NCBI GenBank assembly: GCA_020852715.1
Contig: JADZAE010000055.1
Location: 1-34,076, forward strand
Source: Deltaproteobacteria bacterium
GTDB taxonomy: Bacteria; Bdellovibrionota_C; UBA2361; SZUA-149; JADZAE01
Length of the DNA: 34,076 bases
Reading direction: 5' to 3'
Shown: positions 1-8,548 of the stretch, one piece after another
Position numbering within the stretch: position 1 is the stretch's first letter
Layout: each line of letters opens with the position of its first letter
Notes under the pieces: generated by a model
Databases searched by the model: none
The model's input: the letters and a program-made list of their open reading frames with translations, nothing else
What the model was told of the DNA's origin: nothing
Program-made: the position numbers and the translations under genes

Positions 1-36
1 ACGAAATTCGGAAGCGAAAAAGGAAAGGTTCAAAAT

Positions 37-129
37 CCCGCCCGCATTCCTCCCCAGACCCCTCCTGCGGGCGGGAAGAAAGCCGAGGCGGGGCAATTCC
101 ATTCCCCCAGAAAAATAGTTTGCCCCGCC
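37..129. repeat. Two adjacent GC-rich hairpins
   Basis: CCCGCCCGCA (37-46) pairs perfectly with TGCGGGCGGG (66-75). GGCGGGGCAA (87-96) pairs perfectly with TTGCCCCGCC (120-129). Neither stem is followed by a T-run, so they do not look like standard intrinsic terminators. They are clearly more GC-rich than the DNA around them. They could be an intergenic repeat unit or the foot of a gene that lies left of the window. Confidence 0.55.
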
Positions 130-359
130 GAGCCCAAATTAGTTTTCAGGATTTTCGTCAAAAAATGTTCGAACTTCGTCCAAAAAACACCGCCAGTCTT
201 TTAAAGAATCATATATGCGCAAACGATGATACAACGTAGCGGCACACCGCGTGTGCCTGCAACACCGGAATCACCGCCAATGCCATTGTAAATTTCGCAG
301 GTAGGCATGTGCATCAATGGCGCTAACGCGTATAACCGCCAGAATTCCGGCATCGCAGC

Positions 360-378
360 GGACAGCCAAAGGCTGTCC
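360..378. repeat. REP-like palindrome, copy 1
   Basis: GGACAGCC and GGCTGTCC flank an AAA loop. Read on the minus strand this is the same unit as copies 2 and 3: a GTAGGGA-like left flank, an 8-bp stem and a TTT loop. The inner base pair differs between copies with both sides changed together. Confidence 0.6.
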
Positions 379-469
379 CTACGGAGACTGACGATATTAT
401 AAGAATGTTTTTGTAATCGCGAGCGTCCAGTTCCCCGCGTATATACTTATGCACGCTTTGTTACAGTAG

Positions 470-488
470 GGATAGCCTTTGGCTATCC
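470..488. repeat. REP-like palindrome, copy 2
   Basis: GGATAGCC and GGCTATCC flank a TTT loop, followed by CGCTACCTCCGTA. It lies opposite in orientation to copy 1, about 110 bases away. One stem pair is C:G in copy 1 and T:A here. Confidence 0.6.
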
Positions 489-697
489 GCTACCTCCGTA
501 CCGATTATGGCGCATGTAGCCATTAAGATTCCGCGTTCGCATTTGCACTTCAGCGCTATAAAAAAACTAGGCTAGGCGACAAAGGCTATCTAGATTGGCG
601 CGGTAAAACCCGTTTTATTACGAAAACTAGCCTAAATTTAATAGAAAGGTTTTTGGTTTGGGCTTTTTTAATAAACATCGAACGATTACTGCAAAAT

Positions 698-1684
698 ATG
701 GAGAATACGGTTATCCGGGTCGAGGGACTAAGTAAGGATTTTAAACTGAAGTAAAAATCAGCTGGTTTTATGGCTGGTATATCCTCAGCGCTCAAGCCCG
801 AATATAAGCACGTAAAAGCAGGTGATGATATTTCGTTCTCCGTGGAGGAAGGAGAAATTCTTGCTTTTATCGGACCCAATGGCGCCGGCAAGTCACCTCC
901 ATAAAAATGCTTACAGGCATTTTATATCCCGGCAGTAGTCAGATAAATGTCTTGGGTTTTAATCCGATTACAGAAAGACTAAAGCTTGCTTTCCATATCG
1001 GTTCTGTATTCGGGCAGAAACCTCAGCTTTGGTATCATTTACCACCGATAGACACTTTCAACCTTTTTTTCGTATCTACGAGCTGAACTATCAAGGTTAT
1101 CTTAAGCGGCTTGATTTTTTAATCGAGCAGTTTGAGATTAAAGATTTAATCAAAACGCCGGTGCGTAAACTTTCCTTAGGTCAAAGAATGCGCTGTGAAA
1201 TAGTAGCCTCATTGCTGCACAGACCAAAAGTTATATTTCTCGATGAGCCGACCATTGGCCTTGAGGTTTCGCCAAACAGCATATTCGCGAAGTTATTCGC
1301 TATCTGAACAAAGAAGAAAAGGTGACTATATTTTTAACTTCGCATGATGCCCGCGATATTGAATTGCTGGCGCAGCGCAGTATTGTCATTAATCATGGTA
1401 AAATCATCTTTGACGAAAGCACAGAAAATCTGAAGAAAAATTACATTAAGAGCAAAGTGATTGAGTTGTTTGTCGAGGAAGCAATTGAAAACTTTAATTT
1501 TGCCGGTGGTAAAATTATTGAACAAGATAAGTTCAGTATAAAAATTGAACTAAACACAGCAGAAAACTCCATCGACAAGCTACTTGCTTATGCCATGGAT
1601 AATTTTGCCATCAAAGATACTAATATTTCCGATCCGGCGATGAAAGAGATTATTACTGATATTTACCGCGGGCAAAAACAATGA
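698..1684 (+). pseudogene. Broken ABC-2-type exporter ATPase
   Basis: This is the remains of an ATP-binding subunit of the COG4586-like (daunorubicin/viologen-type) exporter family. The pieces read in family order: an N-terminal part beginning MENTVIRVEGLSKDF, Walker A GPNGAGKS at about 881-894, the LSLGQRMRCE signature at about 1168-1197, Walker B VIFLDEPTIGL near 1230-1262, and the H-loop LTSHDARDIE. Four lesions interrupt it: an in-frame TAA at 752-754, loss of one base just after Walker A (about 895), a length change in a T-run near 1062-1068, and loss of a base near 1273. The last frame ends in a TGA that overlaps the ATG of the permease remnant, so the pair was once a coupled operon. 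With this much damage no working ATPase is expected. The start at 698 is a guess, with no good ribosome binding site. Confidence 0.85.
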
Positions 1685-2462
1685 TGGAAGCATTAACTTT
1701 AGAGCAAGGAAGTGTTTTAGTTAAAACCAAGTTCCTCAAATATTTTGCGCTATCTAAGATTAACTATTTTAATCGCTCTGCTTACTTAACCAATTTATTC
1801 TGCTCGGCAGCAGTCATAGTTTTACGTATTTGGATATTCACTCAGCTCTTTCGGGCTAGCTACTCCAGCGCCGGTGTCGGCAGCATCGGTGGACTCAGCG
1901 TTGGGGCAGCTATTTGGAGCCTAATGCTAACGCAAAGTTTCAGTTCAGCACTAAGACCATCCGTTATGACAACTATCGAAGAAGAAGTTAAAAACGGTTC
2001 GCTGGCCTATTCCATTATTTGATAACTAATGTAACTATCGGAACAGTTGCCGCATTTTTCTTAGTTGGCCCACTAAGTGTAATCATCAGCGGGTTAATCT
2101 TTGGTATCGTCTTGTTGTTTTTTGGCTTATTGCTTGATCTTTTTATTTCACTTTTTATTGGTCTACTAGCTTTCTGGTTAGAAGACATCTCCGCACTGGG
2201 CTGGATATATTTTAAAGAGAAAATGGTTTTTGGCGGATATATTCTACCGGTAGCTTTATTCTCCAGTTACTTAAGAAAAGTTGTTGAACTATTGCCTTTT
2301 AGGCAGATTTGTTATGCGCCGTCACGGCTAATGGTACACTTTGAAATCGATCTATTCTGGCAATATCTGCTAACGCAGCTGCTTTGGATTTCTTTTTTCT
2401 GGGCACTAGCTTGTTTTACATTTAGTAAAGGAATTAAAAATGTTTCTATCAACGGCAGTTAA
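1681..2462 (+). pseudogene. Broken ABC-2-type exporter permease
   Basis: This is the membrane partner of the upstream ATPase remnant, COG4587-like. The first part (1681-2022) contains a segment ending TTIEEEVKNGSLAYSII. The second part (2019-2462) is almost entirely hydrophobic, with about four membrane segments, and ends near the sequence GIKNVSINGS. Between the parts the frame shifts, and the stretch that normally follows the LAY motif in this family seems missing, which suggests a small deletion at about 2020. The second permease that usually follows in such three-gene exporters is absent, because metG starts 62 bases later. The ATGA overlap with the ATPase supports former translational coupling. 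I judge it non-functional. Confidence 0.75.
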
Positions 2463-2524
2463 TTATTTTTCGCTAACTATAGCCATGACTAAGTCCAGCA
2501 TACTTTCAGCGCTGGAATATCGTT

Positions 2525-4177
2525 ATGATTCGTTTTTTGGTAACGGCGGCTTTGCCTTATGCTAACGGCGAGCCGCACGTGGGACACATCGCCGGTTGTT
2601 ACCTACCGTGCGATGTATTTGTCCGTTATTTGCGCTTAAATGATGCTGAAGTTCGCTATGTATGCGGCTCCGATGATTATGGCGTAGCCATCATGCTTTC
2701 AGCAGAGAAAGAAGGAAAATCTCCGGCTGAGGTGGCTAAGCATTATAATGAAAAGCAGAAAAGCGCGTTTGCCGGGTTAAATATAAATTTCGATGTTTAC
2801 GGCTCCACTAGCCAGACCAAATACCATACAGACACCACTCAACAGTTTTTCTTAAAACTGCACGAACAAGGTTATTTTGAAAAGCTATCCTCAACCCAGT
2901 TTTTTGATCCGATCAAAAATGTCTTTTTGCCAGATCGTTTCGTTAAGGGAACTTGCTCCTATTGCCAAGCCAGCAACCAAAACGGCGATCAATGTGAAGA
3001 CTGTGGGAAAATGCTCGATACGAAAACTTTGCTAAATCTAATTAGTGTTTTTACTATCACGCCAGCGGTTACTCGGCAAACTGGCCATTGGTTTCTGTAT
3101 TTATCAAAATTTGAATCACTGGTGAAAGATTGGTTAGATCAGACGATCTTACGGGAAACGACCAAACCATTCGTTGAAGGCTTATTGACTAGCGGACTAG
3201 TAAAACTCTCCATGACTAGAGACATCTCGTAGGGAGTGCCCTTACCCTTAGATGACGCCGACGCAAAGGACAAAGTTCTGTACGTTTGGTTCGATGCTCC
3301 AATTGGCTACATTTCCAATAGCAAAGAGCTCTGTGCCCAGCTCGACGGAACCCCAGATACATATAAAGATTGGTAGTGTTCGGAAGATTGTGAAATTTTC
3401 CATTTTATCGGCGAAGATAACACTATCTTTCACACGATTATTTGGATAGCCATGCTTTCGGCACAGGGGAAATTTAAACTGCCCCGTGGAGTAGTTGTAA
3501 ACCATTTTTTAAATATTAAATTCCCTGACAAAGAAGTAGAAAAACTTTCTAAGTCTCGCGGCTCGGCTATCTGGATTAGTGATTATTTAAATTCAGGTAT
3601 GTACGCTGATGCCTTACGCTACTACTTAACAGCCATTAGTCCTGAAACATGTCGAACTGTCTATCAATCGGATGATTTAGTAAAACGCTACCACAGCGAG
3701 CTAGGAAACGTGCTGGGCAATTTAGTAAGTCGCACACTAACAATGGCCAAAAAATATTTAAACGCTACTGTTTGCCGTCCGGCAAATGACACATGCTGCG
3801 AAGTCGATAAATCGCTTATCCGAGCTGTCGCTGATGCTTACCGTGAAACTACTTCGCTCATGCAAGATTTTCACTTTAAGCAAGCACAAGAGCGTATTAT
3901 GATTTTGGCTCGAGACTGCAATAAGTATCTTGACTCTAAGGCCCCCTGGAAAACGGCGGACAAGGATTTGGCGACAACAGAGATTACTTTATTCTTATGC
4001 TTTGCCGCGCTGCGTTCTACCGCAATAATGTTGCTGCCTTTCATTCCGGAAACGGCAGCCCATATTTTAAGATTGTTAGGGGAAGATGCTTCAAACTTGG
4101 TTTGGATGGATGCTCAAAACATACCGATTAACGATTTCCACGTAGAAGAGGCTATTATTCTATTTCCGCGTCTTTGA
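2525..4177 (+). pseudogene. metG: Methionyl-tRNA synthetase with two nonsense codons
   Basis: The frame is continuous over 550 sense-length codons and follows MetRS from end to end. It has the HIGH-type motif PYANGEPHVGH at the N-terminus, a zinc knuckle with paired CxxC (CSYC, CEDC), the [12 protein letters not shown] core, HFIGEDNTIFH, and KLSKSRG in place of KMSKS. It ends after the anticodon-binding helical domain without the C-terminal tRNA-binding extension. Two TAG codons interrupt it, at 3230-3232 and 3374-3376. Family comparison from memory puts Trp at both (the W of DxxWGVPxP and the second aromatic position before HFIG), so each is a single TGG-to-TAG change. Other Trp codons in the gene are intact TGG. 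The gene follows the wrecked exporter and is probably a redundant or acquired copy in early decay. The start ATG follows no clear ribosome binding site. Confidence 0.9.
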
Positions 4178-4242
4178 GCGTCTTACAGCAGCCAAGAGCA
4201 AAAAACATTTATAAAGAAAATGCTATAAAATTTTTGATTTAC

Positions 4243-4491
4243 GAGATGTAAGAAAAACCTTTAATAAAAAACAATTTTGTCGCTAATTCCCTTTAACTAT
4301 AAATAGCCAAAAAATCGGGGAGGATGGAGCATAGAGAGTAGGCGCCCTCAAATCCTCCCCACAATTAGGAGTTTGCGCAATTCTGCGTTGCGCCTTCTGT
4401 CGCATACCAACGGCAAAAAAAACGGTAGAGGTAGCCTACGATACCTCCACCAATGCCTCTTAGGGGATGCGAAAACCTGTTCTTACATCTC
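4243..4491. repeat. Structured 250-base element with terminal inverted repeats
   Basis: The ends are perfect 12-base inverted repeats, GAGATGTAAGAA (4243-4254) and TTCTTACATCTC (4480-4491). Inside are nested stems: GGGGAGGAT/ATCCTCCCC (4317-4325, 4352-4360), GCGCAA/TTGCGC (4375-4380, 4388-4393), TCGCAT/ATGCGA (4400-4405, 4467-4472) and, within that, GAGGTA/TACCTC (4428-4433, 4442-4447). No protein is encoded. It fills the gap between two convergent damaged genes. It could be a small hairpin-rich mobile element or a non-coding RNA read on the minus strand. I do not recognise it as 6S, SRP, tmRNA or RNase P RNA. Confidence 0.5.
4309..4360 (-). terminator. Possible intrinsic terminator, minus strand
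   Basis: Read on the minus strand, a 9-base perfect stem (GGGGAGGAT/ATCCTCCCC) with a loop of about 26 bases is followed by GATTTTTT. It could end transcripts coming from the S51 peptidase gene or from a non-coding RNA inside the surrounding element. The large loop lowers confidence. Confidence 0.45.
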
Positions 4492-4516
4492 ATAAAAAGT
4501 AAAAACTTTTTATGAG
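4489..4516. repeat. 12-bp palindrome with A4 loop
   Basis: CTCATAAAAAGT and ACTTTTTATGAG are perfect arms around AAAA, starting at the right end of the structured element. The stem is AT-rich with no GC core, so terminator function is doubtful. Confidence 0.5.
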
Positions 4517-4628
4517 CTATATTAACCCTTCTACTCTAGCACCATGATCAAGAGCTGCACTATCTTAATTTTTTAAAAAGGTAAAGAAGTAGAGTAAAAG
4601 TTATTCGCTACTACTATATTTGATTTGC

Positions 4629-5376
4629 CTAGCTAATCATTAGCGTTATCAACTTTCTCCACTGTCCGTAGGCCGGTATTTTTTCTTCGACGATCTTATT
4701 TCCCTTCCTGTAAACTCGATAAGCATTCGCCCTGGGTATGTCTCTAAGTATGCGATACTCGTTATCAACGATCTCAAAAGCAGTACGATCATCCAGCGCA
4801 ATCGCAGTACCGTCTCGATTTTTTAGCATCTTAAATAACGATGGGCGGCGATTCTTTTCCAGATCGTAGTGCGGGCAAGCCATAAGAGGAATGAAACCCA
4901 AACACGCTACTCTAATTTGCTGGTATCTCTTGCCTTTAACCTTAAGCGAATCACTATTGCCGTATTTAAACCAGCAAAGAGCTCCCGCGCTTAAACCGCT
5001 AAGCACAATCCCCTTTCGCCATGCTTTTTTTAGCAATTTATCGACACCCTCTTTCCGCCACAACTTCATCATGAGCAGCGTATTGCCGCCACCGACATAA
5101 ATGACGCCAGCACCTAGAATCAATCGTTCTATTTCTTTTCTCTCCGGGTGTTCTTTAATTAAGCGTAAAACTTCAACTTTACATTTGTGTATGTTCGTAA
5201 AATATTTTTTTACAACCTCCACATAAAGATCGCTATTCCCCGCTAGCTGTCGGAATAAAAAGCAACTTAGGCCTTTTCTTACCGGTTAGTTTAATTGCTT
5301 CTTTATCCAAAGCTAAGGTTTCTACTTTCGTTCCCGGTCGACCAATCTCGCCACTGCCAATAGCTATAATTTTCAT
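4629..5376 (-). pseudogene. Peptidase S51 (dipeptidase E-like), one frameshift
   Basis: The long part, read from 5222 down, contains the S51 hallmarks YVGGGNTLLM, the nucleophile elbow GLSAGALCWF and CPHYDLEKNRR with the His. Upstream, a short frame starts at an ATG at 5376 with AGGTGA just ahead. It reads MKIIAIGSGEIGRPG and then LLFIPTASG, which is the normal N-terminus of the family. The two halves are out of frame by one base near 5236-5237, where one extra A on the coding strand turns an expected GGGGATAGC into GGGGAATAGC. The gene has one lesion and is otherwise whole, so a sequencing error is possible. A GTG or ATG restart after the break would lack the N-terminal strand. Members cleave Asp-X dipeptides or act on cyanophycin-like or small amidated substrates; the substrate here is unknown. 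Confidence 0.75.
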
Positions 5377-5549
5377 AGATCACCTATTTATATCAGTGTT
5401 TGACTTCGAACTTTGTACCATGAAAAATACCCTAAACAAGCTGTCGGCATAAGGGATAAGCATTTATTAATAAGTTACTCTTTGATTCAATCCTGACTAT
5501 ATGCTAACCGTTTAGAATACCTTTTCTGCAAAACTTTCACGGATCAGAC

Positions 5550-8534
5550 TTGTTACAAAGATTTTTTAAATACTTAATTTATTTTTTGCTTTTTCTGCTT
5601 TTGCTCTTCATTGGCTTTACTGTTTATCTTAGCTGGAGGCCTCTTTCGTTAAATTCATTCATCGGCACAGGCAATAATTCGATTGAATGGCAAGGCGGTA
5701 AGCTGGAATTTTCTAAGTTAGAACTTTACTTTGTCCGTGGATATAGAATTCGTGTAGAGAACGCGCGTTTTTCCACTCCGCTGATTAGTAAACCAGCCGA
5801 TCTCAAAGATTTACACATAGCACTGGACAGCAGTGCATTACTCCTGGGAAAACTTAAGCCACGCAATATTATTGCCCGCGGTTTAAGCATTAATTGCGAA
5901 CTTAATGCTGATGGCCTTGTCATCGCCGGGATGCCGATAGTTTCCACAACGGAGAAAACTCAAAGCAGCGACCTAATTACTTCTTTAAATGATCTTCATC
6001 AAAGAAAAAGTATTGAGTGGGACATGCTGGCGCACTTAAAGAGCGTCCATATAGATAATGCCGATATCGTTTTTTATGACAGAGTTCGAGATGAAAGATG
6101 GTCAGCTGATAATTTGGATGTCCAGTTAAAAAACAAATATGGTAAAAGCATTGAAGTGTCATTACAGTTGGTCTTACACCGGGCCAATGACCTCTTACCG
6201 ATTAATTTTCATTTCCAACACAAGGCCGGACAAACTGCGGCACTGATGGATGCCCAAGTAGATGTTCCTAATTTAAAACTACTCAACGGTTATGTACCGA
6301 AAAGTTTAGCCAGAATGTTGGACTCGGCCGCAACAATTAAAGTTTCCACGGAATTGATTAGCAACAATAATCTTAGCCCGGTTCAGTTTAAAGTAAACTG
6401 TCGCTCAGGATTGATTCATTTACCTGATGTCTTTGGCGAAGATTTACCTTTTGATAATATAAATTTCAATGGGGCCTATCGCTTTGATGGTGGTGGTGCA
6501 TTACGTATCGCTAGTCTCATTTTTACCGATAATTCTGCTTTTACTGTCAATGCTAAAGGCGCAATCATTTCGCTCAGCGACAATCCGCAGCTTGCCTTAA
6601 GCGTCACGGGCAGCCCGACAACAATTGCGCAGATCAGCAAATATTTACCTAAAGTTGCAGCCCCGGAATTAAGCGCTTGGTTAGGTAATAACCTGCGCGA
6701 GGCAACGATTTCCGGCATCGCCTTTCAAACCAATGGACCAATAGCGGACTTCCCATTTCTTCGTAAATCGAACGATACCTCATTTATTGCGGAATTTGAT
6801 TTTCAAAACTTAAACGTTGCCTACTTCGATAAAATGCCAATCGGCGAGAAACTGAGTGGAAAATTTCTCATGGAGCGTGGACAAATAACCATCGGCACAG
6901 AAGGCGGCAATATTGATAAGCAACAGTTATCCCAAGTAGTTGTTAATATCGGCGATGTATTAGATGAGGAAGTACGCACCATGCTCAGCGTTGACGGTAT
7001 AGTCAAAGGAGAAACGGAACATCTGCTGCAATTGCTAAGTAATGCCTTTAGCGATGGTTCTCAACCTTATGCAATCAAAGGACAGCATGAGGCCAAAGTT
7101 AATGTAACTCTGCCGCTAATTGCCGATATTAAGTCCGAAGATATATCATTTAGCGTTACCGGTAACGTTCAGCAGGCATCTTTCATTATTCCCGAGTATG
7201 AAGCGCAGCTGGTTTCGAGTTCTACCACCGTTGAGGCTTCTGAAAAAAAAGTTATAGTTAAAGGCCAAGGGCAATTAAATAATCGACCGGCCACTTTTAA
7301 TTTGAGCTTCAACCCAGTTAATAAAAACGATCAGCTGGATCTCAAATTAGATGCCGAGCTAGGTAAAGATTTGTTAGACAAGCTGCTCCCCCAGAACTAC
7401 CTAACAGCAGATGGCGCAACTCAGACATCATTCAAGCTAACTCGTAAGGATAAGTCCCAATACAACTTTGAGCTGATTGCAGACTTAGAAAAGACGTCTG
7501 CTCAACTGCCGTTGTTTTCTTGGACTAAATCCGCTGGTACGCCGGGTAAGCTTTCATCTTTGGGAGCCTTTAGCAAAAGCAAAAAAACGCTCTCGCTTGA
7601 CAAGTTGGCAATTACTGCACCCGCCTTGAATATTAACGGGCAAGCTTTTATTCCGCTGGACAATACGAGAGCTACAAAACTGCTATTTTCCCCCTTTATT
7701 ATCGATTCTACTGATCTACGTATCAACTACGATCAGGGTAAAATAAATGTCGTCGGCAATAGTCTCGACTATAAAGCTATTAATTTACCGAAATCGGAAG
7801 GTTACGATCAGGAATATCCGGACTTTGATCTGACTACTGATATTCAAACGGTTAGCTTCAAAGGTGGTGATTTTTATCAGTTCCGCTGCAAAACATTAAG
7901 ACAAAACAAGCGCTGGCAGAATTTTACGCTAAGTAGCTTAACATCGGAAAAGGATAAAGTGGCGGCAGTGCTCGTCTCTTTAGGAGATAAATCAGAATTA
8001 AGACTAAATGTTGATGTTGCCGGGGATTTTCTCCGAGCCCTTAGCATAATAGATAACATCAATGGTGGCAAGGGCACAGTAACTTTCGCTTTTCCTAAAG
8101 GTAAGGAGTTAAAAATGGAAGAGCTCAGCGGTTCTGTCCTGGTAACTGATGCTCGATTTACTAAAAGTCCCGTCCTCTTGAAAATATTGTCATGGTTTTC
8201 TTTGCAGCAATGGTTAGATAGCCGAGATGGTGTGCTCTTTGAAAAGGTGTCCTTTAATTTTAATCATATTAAGCCTTCCTTGGAGATTCAGGATATTAAT
8301 TTTACCGGTTCGTTAATTACAATTTTTGGTAGCGGCAACATTGACACGGTTACTAATACTCTCGATCTTAAAGGAAATGCTGTTTCGCTTCAGATGGTCG
8401 GCCGGTTAGCAGAGAATGTTCCGCTCTTAGGCGGTATAGTGTCCAATGTGCAAAAGGGTTTAATGGGTATTACTTTTACTGTTAAAGGGCCAATCGACAA
8501 TCCCGATGTTTCTTTCTTTAACCTGCCATTTTAA
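5550..8534 (+). CDS. AsmA/YhdP-like envelope protein
   Basis: This 994-residue protein has one N-terminal membrane segment (about residues 8-29, very Leu/Phe-rich) and a long, mostly beta-forming periplasmic body. The start of the body (IEWQGGKLEFSKLEL and following) fits DUF3971, and the last 150 residues (ITIFGSGNIDTVTNTLDLKG, LLGGIVSNVQKGLMGITFTV) fit the AsmA-like C-terminal region. Family members bridge the inner and outer membranes and are linked to phospholipid transport, which argues for a two-membrane cell. The only start I can support is TTG at 5550, because the frame closes at a TAA at 5505-5507 and has no ATG before the membrane segment. The Shine-Dalgarno sequence is weak. Its stop lies 14 bases from the stop of the convergent protease gene. 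It is intact, unlike most neighbours to its left. Confidence 0.85.
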   Translation: MLQRFFKYLIYFLLFLLLLFIGFTVYLSWRPLSLNSFIGTGNNSIEWQGGKLEFSKLELYFVRGYRIRVENARFSTPLISKPADLKDLHIALDSSALLLGKLKPRNIIARGLSINCELNADGLVIAGMPIVSTTEKTQSSDLITSLNDLHQRKSIEWDMLAHLKSVHIDNADIVFYDRVRDERWSADNLDVQLKNKYGKSIEVSLQLVLHRANDLLPINFHFQHKAGQTAALMDAQVDVPNLKLLNGYVPKSLARMLDSAATIKVSTELISNNNLSPVQFKVNCRSGLIHLPDVFGEDLPFDNINFNGAYRFDGGGALRIASLIFTDNSAFTVNAKGAIISLSDNPQLALSVTGSPTTIAQISKYLPKVAAPELSAWLGNNLREATISGIAFQTNGPIADFPFLRKSNDTSFIAEFDFQNLNVAYFDKMPIGEKLSGKFLMERGQITIGTEGGNIDKQQLSQVVVNIGDVLDEEVRTMLSVDGIVKGETEHLLQLLSNAFSDGSQPYAIKGQHEAKVNVTLPLIADIKSEDISFSVTGNVQQASFIIPEYEAQLVSSSTTVEASEKKVIVKGQGQLNNRPATFNLSFNPVNKNDQLDLKLDAELGKDLLDKLLPQNYLTADGATQTSFKLTRKDKSQYNFELIADLEKTSAQLPLFSWTKSAGTPGKLSSLGAFSKSKKTLSLDKLAITAPALNINGQAFIPLDNTRATKLLFSPFIIDSTDLRINYDQGKINVVGNSLDYKAINLPKSEGYDQEYPDFDLTTDIQTVSFKGGDFYQFRCKTLRQNKRWQNFTLSSLTSEKDKVAAVLVSLGDKSELRLNVDVAGDFLRALSIIDNINGGKGTVTFAFPKGKELKMEELSGSVLVTDARFTKSPVLLKILSWFSLQQWLDSRDGVLFEKVSFNFNHIKPSLEIQDINFTGSLITIFGSGNIDTVTNTLDLKGNAVSLQMVGRLAENVPLLGGIVSNVQKGLMGITFTVKGPIDNPDVSFFNLPF

Positions 8535-8548
8535 ATAGGGGTAGTTGA

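Larger units (their letters stand above)
1..697. other. Left-edge non-coding stretch
   Basis: I see no convincing gene here. Open frames on the minus strand over 586-891 are only the antisense of the broken ABC ATPase. The stretch holds two GC-rich hairpins (37-129) and two copies of a short palindromic repeat in opposite orientation (360-378, 470-488). The sequence between them looks like worn intergenic DNA. The exporter remnant downstream has no clear ribosome binding site or promoter. Confidence 0.6.

Noticed and set aside
586..891. Minus-strand frame of about 100 codons
   Set aside because: It lies fully antisense to the readable ABC ATPase remnant and has no family features.
2525..4177. 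TAG recoded as Trp in this organism
   Set aside because: TAG ends at least two intact genes in the window (22726, 23997), and normal TGG codons are used in metG and elsewhere. Nonsense mutation is simpler.
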